Assembly: GCA_036936605.1 (NCBI GenBank)
Contig: JAUPFV010000004.1
Coordinates: forward strand, 68,782,352 to 68,846,351
DNA from: Limnanthes douglasii subsp. nivea
Taxonomy: Eukaryota > Streptophyta > Magnoliopsida > Brassicales > Limnanthaceae
Direction: 5' to 3'
DNA: 64,000 nucleotides
The position numbers and the translations under genes were made by a program. Shown here in pieces: positions 36,851 through 47,766 of the stretch. The number at the start of each line of letters is the position of its first letter. The stretch's first letter is position 1. Under the pieces are notes generated by a model. It ran no database searches and was not told the origin of the DNA. It saw nothing but the letters and a program-made list of their open reading frames with translations.

Positions 36851-37030
36851 GTTAGACATTCAGTCCATCAGTTGGTCTGCACAGATAGTCTGCGCAGACG
36901 ATCTGCGGCCATTTCGACCTGCACAGCTCGTCTGTAGTGAATAAAGATTAAAGGTCCAAGAAAATGAAGTTAAGAGGAAAAAAAAACTGAGTTAGACATT
37001 CAGTCCAGCAGTTGGTCTGCACAGATGGTC

Positions 37031-37738
37031 GTTTTTCCTTTCAAAGTCCTCTACTTCAAAATTTATCTACACATGATCTTCCTCTCTTATTATCTTAACA
37101 TTTTTAAACACAAGATTGGTAGACTTACATTTGAAAGGAAACATACTCGGGGAGAACAAAATGTGCCAAATAAGAGAATGAGAAAATGAGATTAGCCTAC
37201 TTTGGTGAAGGGGAAGAAGAATTTGACATTTTGTTTGGCACATTTAGTACTGAAAATCAACTATCACACTTAGTACTTTTAAAGAGAAAAATGAGTTTAT
37301 CTCTTTAAAATCATGCATTAGGTTTGAAAGGATTAGTGTTTTGTATATAGTTATAATATAGATAACGTTATTAATATTTTATTTTAAACAACAGATTTTA
37401 ATGGTCATCTCCTCAAACTTATTTACTTTCTTGCAAGAGTGTATGGAGAAGATTCAAACTTTCCAATCTAAACAAGGTACGAATGAAACGTATTCAGTTA
37501 TTATGTATTCCCCATTCATCTAAGAATAATGTTGGCGAGGTTAAAAGGGCTTTGGGTGCGAAATCAACTATGATTTAAAATTAGTATCATTTGTAGATGT
37601 GTTAAAATATGGAAAGGAGACTTCATCATCTTTTAAAGAGGCTGCCTTTCTGTCGGTCCTTCCTACCTTATATAGTAGTGTGTCTTCCAATGAGGGGTTT
37701 TTGATAAATTGTTTTCACTACTGACACATAATCAGTTT
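37031..37738. other. No recognisable feature
   Basis: Mixed AT-rich sequence. There are short protein-like runs around 37440-37730, but no frame is long enough to call. Confidence 0.4.
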
Positions 37739-37990
37739 TACTCCCTCTGTCTTATAATATGTGTCTTTCTAGAAGAGATTTTTTGTCTCATAATATATGT
37801 CGTTCTCGTTTTCCAATGCAACATTATTACATGTATTCAACTTTCAACCAATAAAATAGTTAACTTTTTGTATAAGTTATTAACTCCACCAATCAAATTT
37901 ATTGTCTTTTATTCTTTCAAAATCATTATTACTTTTCTTAATATTGGTGAAAAAACCTTAAACGACTAATATTATGAGACGGAGGGAGTA
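37739..37990. mobile_element. Stowaway-type MITE
   Basis: 248 bp from CTCCCTCTGTCTTATAATAT (37741) to its complement ATTATGAGACGGAGGGAG (ending 37988), flanked by TA on both sides (37739-37740, 37989-37990). The CTCCCTCCGT terminus and TA duplication are typical of Tc1/mariner-derived Stowaway elements. Confidence 0.92.
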
Positions 37991-38849
37991 TAATATTGTG
38001 GTTTTAATGTTTTCGATTGGAAGACCTTCGTTGCAAAATTGAATCAAATCAACCACTTGAAATATGTCATTATCAGTTTCCAAAATTTTAATCTATCCTC
38101 GCCATGTAATGTGTATTGACACCATCACAATCAGTTTACCTTTTAAGCTATAGCTCACGTTTCTAACATAATTGACCAATGTTTATATTGAATTTTTTAG
38201 ATAGATAGATAGTTTAGGGGATGAGATCGTGAGATTCGGTTCCGTTTGGTCAGTTTTTTTTATCTATTTAGACTAAACTGAAATAATTCGGTATATAAAT
38301 TATTAGATCGATTTATATAAAAATATTAATTTTTTAAATTTTGTTTTTAGTTCGTTTTCGGTATAAATATCGGTGCAATCCGGCACCGTTCGGTTCAGTT
38401 TGTTCCGAAATATTATTTTTCTTATTTTTTTTAATTTAATAAAAGATTAAAAAACTAACAAATAAATTAAACCCATTAAAATAATTTTTAATTAATTAAT
38501 TTATTTATAATAATAAAATAAATAATTAATAATTAATTCAACTTAAAATTGTGCAAGAAAAATAAATGGACTAATGTTGACGTTGAATCTTATTACCAAA
38601 ACTCTCATCAATATATTAGCTAATAGAAAAAGTCCTAGGTACATTCATTCCTTTATTTTAATTTGGAGGAGACTAGTTATTCTTCAAATTTGTCTCAAGA
38701 TTTCAAAACAGAGCCGCAGAGTAGCTCGCCAAATGGATATTAGAATGAAATGCAAAAAAAAAAACTTATTTTTCTCATTCTCCAAACTTGCTTCTTGCAA
38801 TTATGCTTCTTGAAAATATCGGATTGGGATACAATAATCACATTATTGA
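37991..38849. other. AT-rich spacer
   Basis: No supported gene. The 38574-38813 frame is not recognised, and the stretch ends in A-rich and T-rich runs. Confidence 0.4.
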
Positions 38850-39575
38850 AAGCCTTTTAAGCTTCATTTTCAATATTACTTTCGAAAAATAATCCCAGGT
38901 ATTTGAAATGCAGGTGACTGTGCTTGAAACCTAAAAGCATTTCCAGATTTTTAGCATGCTCAGTTGAAAATATTTTGGAGGTAATAATTCTTGATTTTTC
39001 CTTGTTTAGTAACTGCCCAGAGATTTCTTCATATTGACTAAACATCTTCATAGTCTTTGTGACAGATGTTGAGGACCTATTGCAGAAGACCAGTATGTCA
39101 TCAGCAAAGCATAAGCATGGTAAGTTCAGACCCCTTCTACTTTTATATTTGGTTGAAGTAAAAGTCGTAGATAACCCATTTAAGCCTCTATAAAGATATT
39201 CCTGAGCAAGAATAAAACGACTAGGTGATAATGGATCATCATGTCTTAGACTTTTATTAGACTTGAAAAAAACCCTTAGAACACCATTGACCAATACAGA
39301 GAATCGACAGTTGACCAAATTCCTTCAATAATCCTTATGAAGTCAGCCATGAACCCAAAAGCAGCCAAAACACTTAGCAAAAAAGTATGATCCATCCTAT
39401 CAAATGCCTTGTCCATATCCACATTCAGCAATATGTTCCCACCTCTAATCTTGTTTGCCAAATCACTAGAAAACTCCTGAGAAATCATGATATTATCATG
39501 TATGCTCCTACCCTTAACAAAAGCTCATTGTTCAGCAGAAATTAGGTTAGAGAGGAGAGTAGATAACCTGTTGTT
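38850..39575 (-). pseudogene. LINE reverse transcriptase fragment
   Basis: Minus strand. NILLNVDMDKAFDRMDHTFL (39488-39276 segment), then, after an overlap/frameshift, NCRFSVLVNGVLRVFF, CFADDILVFCN (catalytic FADD) and EEISGQLLNKEKSRI. It is closely related to the 7.3-7.9 kb part of the large LINE. It stops abruptly at both sides (about 39575 and 38857), so it is an internal fragment rather than a 5'-truncated insertion with a tail. Confidence 0.88.
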
Positions 39576-40110
39576 GATTAGTAGGATTGATAAGAGCGAA
39601 GTTCAAAATATTTAGGCTCATACCTCCAAATTATGTTGTATATGACTTATCACTTTTTGCAGTTAGTATGAAACAGATAATCCCTACCAAACTTTATACC
39701 TCACCGATGTATTTATCATGATAATCTTTTAATCTTGTATTGTTTTGTGATTTATATGAAACGATTGTCCTTCCATATTCAAGAACTTTGCTCGATTAGG
39801 TTATAAAAACTCATACATCTCTACAGATATGGTATCCTAATATCTCATAATTTTTAACGGAGGATGCAATTTTATTTGAGACTAGTGGTATTTAAATAGA
39901 CTTATACGTGAGACTTTATAAGTGTTTTGTAATGACACTAGTCATATGGGTAGTTGTCCCAAAACTATTAAGAGAAGTCTTGCAAACCCGAAGCGACATT
40001 TGTCCTAGCAAGACCTTGTGGACATATCTAGATACTCATATTTTCTCAAAGTCGCCTTAGACAGTGTTGTTTTAGGATGATCATTGTTTTCATGAAAAAA
40101 AGACTAGTCA
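39576..40110. other. Spacer before the satellite array
   Basis: No gene or clear repeat is seen, although weak resemblance to the following array starts near 39920 (ACTAGTCATATGG). Confidence 0.4.
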
Positions 40111-40493
40111 TATGGAAATTTCAATATTTATCTCTTATAGTTAGGATCTTATCAACATAATATGTTCATAATGTTATCTTTATTTATATTATGTATTACG
40201 AAAAACTGACTCATGTTTGCAACAACATCGATCATATTATTCCGAATTTAAGGAAAAGACTTGTCACATGGAAATCTCAACATTTATCTCTAATAGTTAG
40301 GATCATATCAGCATAATATGTTCATAATTTTATGCTTACTTATATTATGCATTATGAAAAATGACTCATATTTGCAACAACCTTGATCAAATTATGGAAA
40401 TCTCAATATTTATCACTTATAGTTAGGATCATATCAACATAACATGTTCATAATATTATGCTTATTTATAGTATGCATTACGAAAAAAACTGA

Positions 40494-40678
40494 AGATGGT
40501 TGTGACCAAAGATCATGAGTTCGAGTCCCGCTACAAACGTTTTCTTGGCTTGAGTTTGTTACCTTGTGTGGTTTACCTTCTAGTGTTGGTTTGTAGGCTA
40601 TTGCATCAGACTGAGGGTTTAATCTATGCGCACTCGTTGAGTAGCGGCTACAGGTTCTCTTGGAAATAAAATATGAAA
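40494..40678 (+). mobile_element. SINE-like unit, copy 1
   Basis: Starts GAAGATGGTTGTGACCAAAG. It contains GAGTTCGAGTCCC, which fits a tRNA-type B box (GGTTCGANTCC), and ends TGGAAATAAAATATGAAAAA with an A-rich tail. No full A box is seen. Length is about 180 bp. Confidence 0.5.
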
Positions 40679-40840
40679 AAACGACTCATGTTTGCAACAA
40701 CATCGATCATATTATTCCGAATTTAACTAAAATACTTGTCACATAGAAATCTCAATATTTATATTTTATAGTTAGGATCCTATCAACATAATATGTTCAC
40801 AATGTTATCCTTATTTATATTATGCATTACAAAAAAACTG

Positions 40841-41026
40841 AAGATGGTTGTGACCAAAGGTCATGAGTTCGAGTCCCGCTACAAACGCTTTCTTGGCTTG
40901 AGCCTGTTACCTTGTGTGGTTTACCTTCTGACGTTGGTTTGTAGGCTATTGCATCAGACTGAGGGTTTACTCTGTGCGCACTTGTCGAGTAGCGGCTACA
41001 GGTTCTCTTGGAAATAAAATATGAAA
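40841..41026 (+). mobile_element. SINE-like unit, copy 2
   Basis: Nearly identical to copy 1 (few substitutions, e.g. AAAGGTCATG for AAAGATCATG) and at the same place in the satellite unit. Confidence 0.5.
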
Positions 41027-41499
41027 AAACCGACTCATGTTTGCAACAACATCGATCATATTATTCCGAATTTAACTAAAATACTTGTCACATAGAAATC
41101 TCAATATTTATCTTTTATAGTTAGGATCCTATCAGCATAATATGTTCACAATGTTATCCTTATTTATATTATGCATTACGAAAAAACGGACTCATGTTTG
41201 CAACAACATCGATCATATTATGGAAATCTCAATATTTAACTTTTATAATTAGGATCATATCAGCATATTATGTTCATAATATTATCCTTATTTATATTAT
41301 GCATTACGAAAAAAGCAACGCATGTTTACAATAACATCGATCATATTATTCAGAATTTAACTAGGGGTCATCAATCAAAGCGAGGAGCACACATTGGTTA
41401 GAATATAAAATACTGTGTACTCCAAAATCGAGTTTTTGTTTGGAATTAAAAGATGCACGTACATAAAATAAAGAATTTTTGGGAAAATTATGATTGAAT

Positions 41500-42400
41500 G
41501 CTCTTCAAAATAGATAAATTGGTTCCATACCTAAAGTGTGATGGCACACTATTCCCTAGCTTCCAAAAACTCATTGAACTCACGACTGCAATATTCTATC
41601 CCATTATGAGTTATAAGGTGTTTAAATTTTTTTCATGTTTCCTTCTCAATCATCATTTTCCATTTGATAAATGATGAATATGTCATATCTTTCGTTTTCA
41701 GAAAGTAAGCCCATGCCATCCTTGAATAATCATTGATCAAACTCATATAGTTCTGCCTTTGTTATTCGATGGTTTCTATTTTGGCCTCGAATATCTGAGT
41801 GAATTTAGTCCATTATCCTATTAGTTTTTCTTACAGATGATTTGCTGAATTTGACTATAGTTTGTTTACCAAACACATAATGCTCACAAAATCCCAATGA
41901 TTTTGTATTCTACCCTTCCAACAAATTTATCTTTCCTAAAACAACTAATCTTATGTCACTCATGTGACCAATACGCCAATGCCAGAACTTATTTGGATCA
42001 TGTTTACTTTGATTATTACTCCTGATAATGCTTCTGTAACATCGGCCATAACAAAACTCTTCTGGAGAATGTAAAGCCCTTCTGCAAACTGCCTTTCATA
42101 AACATCATTGATCATTTGTCACTTTGATTACACCACCTTATGCACGGTACTTGTAACCCTGATAGTCTAGTATCCCAAGATATATCAGGTTTCTATTTAA
42201 CCCCAGAACATGCCAGCACGTCACGATTCTAACAACCCCATCAAACACTCTGATTCTGATGTTACTGATACCACAAACATGCAACAAATGATTGTTCCCT
42301 AAATAAACAGTTTTACGCATTGGCTTGTAAGTATTGAACCATTTTTTGAACTCACACATGTGATATGTAGTGCCAGTATCGAGTACCTAAAAGTTTTTTC
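41500..42400 (-). pseudogene. copia protease, GAG-pre-integrase and integrase remnants
   Basis: VLDTGTTYHM at about 42400-42370 is the copia protease active site (family form LDSGATxHM). MCEFKKWFNTY, VYLGNNHLLHVCGI and WHVLGLNRNLIYLGIL follow. The GAG-pre-integrase phrase HWRIGHMSDI lies near 41980, and integrase residues such as IHSDIRGQ lie near 41790 with several stops. Confidence 0.78.
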
Positions 42401-42760
42401 CATAGTCTGAAATCACAAACAGTACATCTCATGTACCACTGTTTACACTGTCATCAAATTCATTCACACCTTCATCAATGTTTGTTGCATTTCTTTTTGA
42501 TTTCCCTTCTTGCCATTTAAATTAGGAAAATCTCTCCTATAATGACACTGCTCACCGTATTCATAATAATTTGAGTGCTTTACTTTTTTATTTGGACCTC
42601 CATTTTTTTCTTTTTGAAGAACTCGCTTTGCTTCTAGATCTTCCCCTAATCATAAGACCTTCACATTTCGCTTGATTGTCTGGCTGCAACTATCTCGAAT
42701 CTTTTGATTTCAGTCCCCATTTGACTTTTACTAGTGATAACTTATCCTTATCATACTTGT

Positions 42761-43190
42761 TCACGATCTCAAGACATACAAAGCTTGATACTCATCCTCA
42801 ATGTTGATATCAATGTGCTCCACATCCATTATAATTGATATAAAGTTATCTAAGTGTTCAATTATGGACATAACTTCTTTCAATATGAGATCGTACAAAT
42901 ATTTCATCACGTATAACCGGTTCATCATTGATTTCTCTGAGTAAAGTTCTCTCAACTTCTTTCATGCATAAGCAAAAGTTTTCTCACAACTAATCTTGCG
43001 TAGAATTTTTTATTTCACACTCATTTGAATCCAACATAAAACATATTCTTGAAGTTGCTTCTTCTCTTCTTTCATCTCTTCTGGTAACTAATTATCCACA
43101 TCCTTCCACAACCCTTGCATTACCAATGGATATTTTGGCTTAATCTTCCCTAATACAAAGCTGGATCCCCTATGTTGTATTTATTTTGCT
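42761..43190 (-). pseudogene. copia gag remnant
   Basis: RELYSEKSMMNRLYVMKYLYD, then SIIEHLDNFISIIMDVEHI (43955-independent frame at 42955-42761), matches the copia Gag (UBN2-type) pattern in which a short helix-rich repeat precedes the zinc knuckle. The frame is short and isolated. Confidence 0.6.
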
Positions 43191-43254
43191 ATAGACACCA
43201 TTGTGAAACCCTAATTGCAAAATATAATTTCACAACCAAAGCTCTGATACTAAT

Positions 43255-43690
43255 TGTTATGATATACTATGAAATGTATCATAAATGCTCAAGAACAGAG
43301 CACAATAAAATGAACAGTAAAAGAACACGTAATTTAAAGTGGTTCGACAAATGTTTACGTCCACGGGCATCGCCAAGAAAAAGTATTTCACTATGATACA
43401 AAGGTTACATATTTTTATATTAATTTTTGTGTAGTCCTAGTAGTATATTTATAGAGAATAAATAGAATTATTAGACAATGAACCTAATGGGCTCAGGTAC
43501 ACAGAATTATCGATGACACAAACCTGTATCGTCAGACACAATATACTGTGAAGACATTATTTGAATCATACTCAAAATGCAAAGTACTTAACACGTAACA
43601 TGGAAATATTGTATATTGTCAAACAAATATGTTGAATATTGAATGTGGAATCTTTTTTCACTATCAGCAACACCAAAATCCTTCACCATT
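43255..43690 (-). repeat. copia LTR
   Basis: Begins (on +) TGTTATGATATACTATGAAA directly after the PBS complement, and shares blocks with 4500-4890. The right end near 43690 is an estimate. Confidence 0.65.
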
Positions 43691-45999
43691 TTGAAATTTC
43701 CTAATTATGTTAGATAAGTTATTGGATTATTTTGATTTAATAAAGGTTTCCAAATATCATAGAAAATGGTTATTTGCCATGACAACCATCATGGTTGCAC
43801 CTAAAATTTATGCCATTATCTATTTTTTTTTCATGGTGCCCCATCGATATCACAATGATGATAGTGATAACACAACTAGAAACTACACTCGTTGCAACAA
43901 TATTGTTTTCATATAATTATTCAAAGAAGTACAACATAATTAAATATTGAATATGTTTGTAGTTTTGTGAAATTTTAAGATGTAATTAACTTATATAAAG
44001 TGATGCAAATTGAGATAAATGATTAAACTCTAATATATTACGAAAGGGACCAGTACAGATAATTTGTTTTATTTTATATTTTTGACAAGTTTATGGTTAA
44101 CGATACCATGTGTATCAATAACAAAAAAACATTACTATTTGATATATTTAATCATGAACATGATATTTTTATATATGCAGTTTCCATTAAGCACTGGACT
44201 ATCTAAATTAGTCAAAATAAAAAATTTCTTATTTAAGTCTTATAAGAAAAATAAAAAAAATCATAACTCATACATGTACATATTAGTATATTCTCCTAAA
44301 AATATCGTATTAATGTTCCAAGGATGTATTTTATTTACAATAAATTATATTATTAAATATTATTTTAGATTATATGTCGATAATATTGTTTATACGTTAT
44401 ATTTTTTTATGTGTGCCTTGGTTATTTGGCTAATGCATGGTGTCTAAACCTAGAATGCAACAAAACTAATAGCTTAAAAGTGACTATTTTTAAAGAGTGA
44501 AAATAATATTCTTATTGTATCATGATTATGACTTAACATTAAAAGTAAATGAGACCACACTCCTTTGTAAAGAAATAATTTTAGGCATAAAAGAAACCTT
44601 AACACTTGGGCTTGACATTTATCAAACAAGGAACATAACATTATATGGTGTAATTACAAAAAGATTACCAATACAATATTATTTATCGAAGAAGTAAAAA
44701 AACGTTTTGTGAAAAAATAGAAATTAAAACCATAGCAATAAAAAGACTATAAGAGAACATATCCGAGAACTGTCATATAATACTTCAAAACTAAAAACAC
44801 TTAAAATGGACCTCCGGGAGGATGTAATTGTATGTTTTACATTTCATTCAGTATAAGAATTTTGAAACATCTTATAACCGTTAGCATACAAAAAATATTC
44901 TTAATGAGCTCAACCAAAAGAAACCATTTATGGTGGATGCTCAACCAAAAGAAACCAGCAAAAAAAAACAAGATGCACAAACATTTGATTGTGGTACAAA
45001 GAAACACAAAGGATTTTTAAGTAAAATACATTGTTTTATTATAAGAAATCGAGATATTTTCCAAAGAATTATGAATAGTACAAAGCCTACATGAATGTTG
45101 GATGTTTAAAGATTAATTTAATTTAGGCACCAATAAAGCATTTGATGTGTTGATACAACTGCAATCATTTATCTTTGTGTTTCTTCGTAGGATACAATAA
45201 GAAGCCAAAGTCTCATGGATAATAAAATCTATACTTTAATGGACATTTAATGTCTTGTTTTAGCTATTTTTGTTTCTTAATTATCATTTTTAAATGGATA
45301 TTATTTACATTTTATATACATTTTTATGTAAATTCTCTTAGAATGAATCGAATTATTTTATGATTTTAGACAACTTGATTTATTTCTATTTTTTTTGTAA
45401 TGGCAAAATGTGCAATACTAAATAGTATAACTAAACAATTTGACAAAAAATGACCTAAAAAGTGTTAGAATTGATACATACATATATTTACAGACTCGTC
45501 CCCTATATTATCATAAAATGGTCATCGATATTCAACATCATCCAAAACCAAGCAAAACCTCAACTCTCCCCTGTAAAACATCACCCCTCACTTGTACAAA
45601 GCCAAGAAAACTGACGAGCAAAGCCAATGAGGCAGTGATACTGAAGCCAAAACACTTGGCCTACCTACAAATAGTGAAACGGAAGCTCGAAGCTTGCAAA
45701 TCCAACAAAACCTGAGCTTTCACCTGTAAATCAGCCAAGCTTGTAAATCAAATATGTAATTTTAGTTTTAATGTATTATTTCTCCTAGATTAAGGTTTTT
45801 CATCGATTGTAATATTAGTTTAGGGTAATACACATGCTTTATCATCAATCACGTAACCATTTCTCATTATTTGAATCAAATCTTTTTTTCTTTTTATTTT
45901 ATTTAAAAAAATTGTATCTTTCAAAGTGAAACTCGTGAATAAATCAAAAAGTACAATCGGGTTTATTTTTTATAAGAAAAATAAAACTAAATCCATTGA
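43691..45999. other. AT-rich region, no recognised gene
   Basis: Several ORFs of 60-130 codons occur (e.g. 44064-44447, 45440-45715), but their composition is that of AT-rich noncoding DNA and no family motif is seen. The 45440-45715 frame is less biased, Lys/Pro/Thr-rich and unrecognised. Confidence 0.45.
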
Positions 46000-46700
46000 T
46001 GATATTTTTTTAATTTGTTTTTTCATCAAAAAATATGCGAGACCATGCATAAAAAACATGCAAGACGAGTCATAAAATATGCTAAACCAGATATAACCAA
46101 ACATGGAAAAACAAGCATAAAAAATATGTGAGACTATATATAATCAATCATGTGATACCATATATAAAAACATGTAAGACCAAGAATAATAAAATTAAGA
46201 GATGCATTATTAAATCATTCGAGATCAGGTATACAAAACATTGGAGACCATTCATAATAAATCATACGAGACCATGCATAATAAAATTGAGAGATGAAAC
46301 ATTATTAAAGCATGCGAGACAATGTATAATGAATCATGCGAGACCATGCATTGTTTTCTTGAGACAACCAAAACTAGATTCATTGATGATTTGTTTTGCC
46401 ACAACAAATAACCTTGGTCTCGCATCTTTATTATCAAATGGTACATGTCTAACATGTCTTGCATCTCTCCGTTTGATTATGTATAGTCTGGCATCTACCC
46501 ACTCTCATCATGTCTTGTCTTTCATGATTTAATATGGCTTGGTCTCTCAATTTTATCATGATTTATTATGTATGGTCTCACATGTTTATTTATGTCTGGT
46601 CTCGCATGTTTTTTATGTCTGGTCTCGCATGTTTTTTTATGTTTCGTCTCGCATGTTTTCTGGGGAATAAAGATTAAAAAACATATTAATAGATCTAGTT
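46000..46700. repeat. Inverted array of short CATGCGAGACCA-type repeats
   Basis: Left half (about 46040-46360): repeated CATGCGAGACCATGCATAAT in plus orientation. Right half (about 46410-46670): the same motif inverted (GGTCTCGCATGTTTTTTATG). The centre is near 46370-46410. Flanks repeat AAACTAGATT-like phrases. This is a foldback structure built of 20-35 bp repeats. Confidence 0.8.
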
Positions 46701-47485
46701 TTGTTCGTCTTAAAAATGCAAAGACGATGGTATTTTCAGAATTTTTTTCGAGCTATGATTTGAAATGTACTTTTTAAAATAAAAAGAATAAAGAAAAGGG
46801 AAGAAAGAGAAATTTGGTTCAAAGAATCAGAAGAGGGTTACTATGGGTTTTCACGTTGGTTCAAGTTTCCATTGGTATCTTACCATCTTTGGATAGTAGG
46901 TGGTAATGAGATAATTGGTTTGGTATTTATGGGTAGTTCACCTTTAAAAAAAAAATACTTCAATCAACATGTTAAATGTCATGGTGATGAGATGGATTTT
47001 TTTTAACTCACTAGCTAAATTACGAGAGTGAGTTAATATAAAGCGGTTGTTTATGTTGTTTTTTTTCCAATTCCAAACTAAAAACAAAATATATATTTCA
47101 ATGCATTTTTTTAAATTTCAAACTAAAAAAAGTCTATCTTGTTAATTTTTAGTGTACTTTTTACTTTTTCTCTTTTTAAAATATTTTTATTAGCATTATT
47201 ATTAGTTTTTCAGTTTTTTTTCTTCTCAACTTTTCAAAAATAAATGATTTGATTTTTTAATGCAAAACTAATAATAAAAAATATTGAAATATATTTATAA
47301 ATGTTGGTTCGCCTATACGGGAGTGCATAACATCTAACTTATAAAAATTGATTGTACATACTCTAAGGTAAACAACACATAAACAAGAGAAGTTATGATG
47401 CATAGACTCAAGTTATATATATATATAAAGGTATAATATAATGGTTTTATATTTAGATAAATAAAAACCGTTAATAATTTTATAA
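46701..47485. other. AT-rich spacer left of the MULE
   Basis: No gene or recognisable element. The last bases hold the MULE target sequence. Confidence 0.45.
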
Positions 47486-47494
47486 TATTTTATA

Positions 47495-47516
47495 GGGTTA
47501 GGCTAAATTGGGGCCC
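47495..47516 (+). repeat. MULE left TIR
   Basis: 22 bp beginning GGGTTAGGCTAAATTGGGG. Preceded by the TSD TATTTTATA. Confidence 0.93.
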
Positions 47517-47766
47517 AATCGGCTAACCAGCCCCAATTTTAAGCATACCCATCAAAAATATAAGTAGCCCCAAACTAATACCCAAAAAACCCTTCGTTTT
47601 TTTACTAACTCAAAACTCTATTTACTAACCATTCCCACTTCTAAAACAGCCCCAACCCAAAATCAACCCCAAAACCCTAAAACCTCTCAAAACTCCAAAC
47701 TTCTACAATCAGCCCCAAAATCAAATCCGAACATCTCTACACATCAACAACAACTCAAGAACTGCA

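Larger units (their letters stand above)
35055..37030. mobile_element. Long inverted repeat (833-bp arms, 311-bp spacer)
   Basis: The left arm 35055-35887 is repeated in inverted orientation at 36199-37030 with few differences. The outer parts hold two tandem copies of a block with AACTTCATTTTCTTGGACCT and CTAACTCAGT, and GC-rich CTGCGCAGAC palindromes. CACTAC/GTAGTG occurs at matching places in both arms. The spacer itself holds hairpins. The transcript would fold into a very long hairpin. This is a foldback-type transposon or an inverted duplication of one. Confidence 0.9.
40110..41365. repeat. Tandem array of about 155-bp units, two with the same SINE-like insert
   Basis: Units contain CTCATGTTTGCAACAACATC, then ATGGAAATCTCAATATTTAT, AGTTAGGATC and CATAATATGTTCA. 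Cores start near 40211, 40361, 40685, 41034, 41190 and 41318. Two units are lengthened by the same insert of about 180 bp, so the unit was amplified after insertion. Confidence 0.88.
41366..43690 (-). mobile_element. 5' half of a Ty1/copia element, decayed
   Basis: On the minus strand: LTR (about 43690-43255), a PBS-like sequence (complement of GCTCTGATAC at 43241), gag, a zinc-knuckle remnant (near 42540), protease, GAG-pre-integrase and the first part of integrase, ending at about 41366 against the satellite array. Same LTR family as the 3' fragment at 4.5-5.2 kb. All frames are broken. Confidence 0.85.

Noticed and set aside
40500..40530. tRNA gene
   Set aside because: A B-box-like GAGTTCGAGTCCC is present, but no A box or cloverleaf can be drawn; a SINE-like unit fits better.
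44064..44447. 127-codon ORF, hydrophobic
   Set aside because: Composition is that of AT-rich DNA (Tyr, Phe, Ile, Lys); no motif, promoter or homologous copy was seen.
46030..46680. CRISPR-like array
   Set aside because: Repeats are degenerate, spacing is irregular, orientation flips in the middle and the context is a plant genome.
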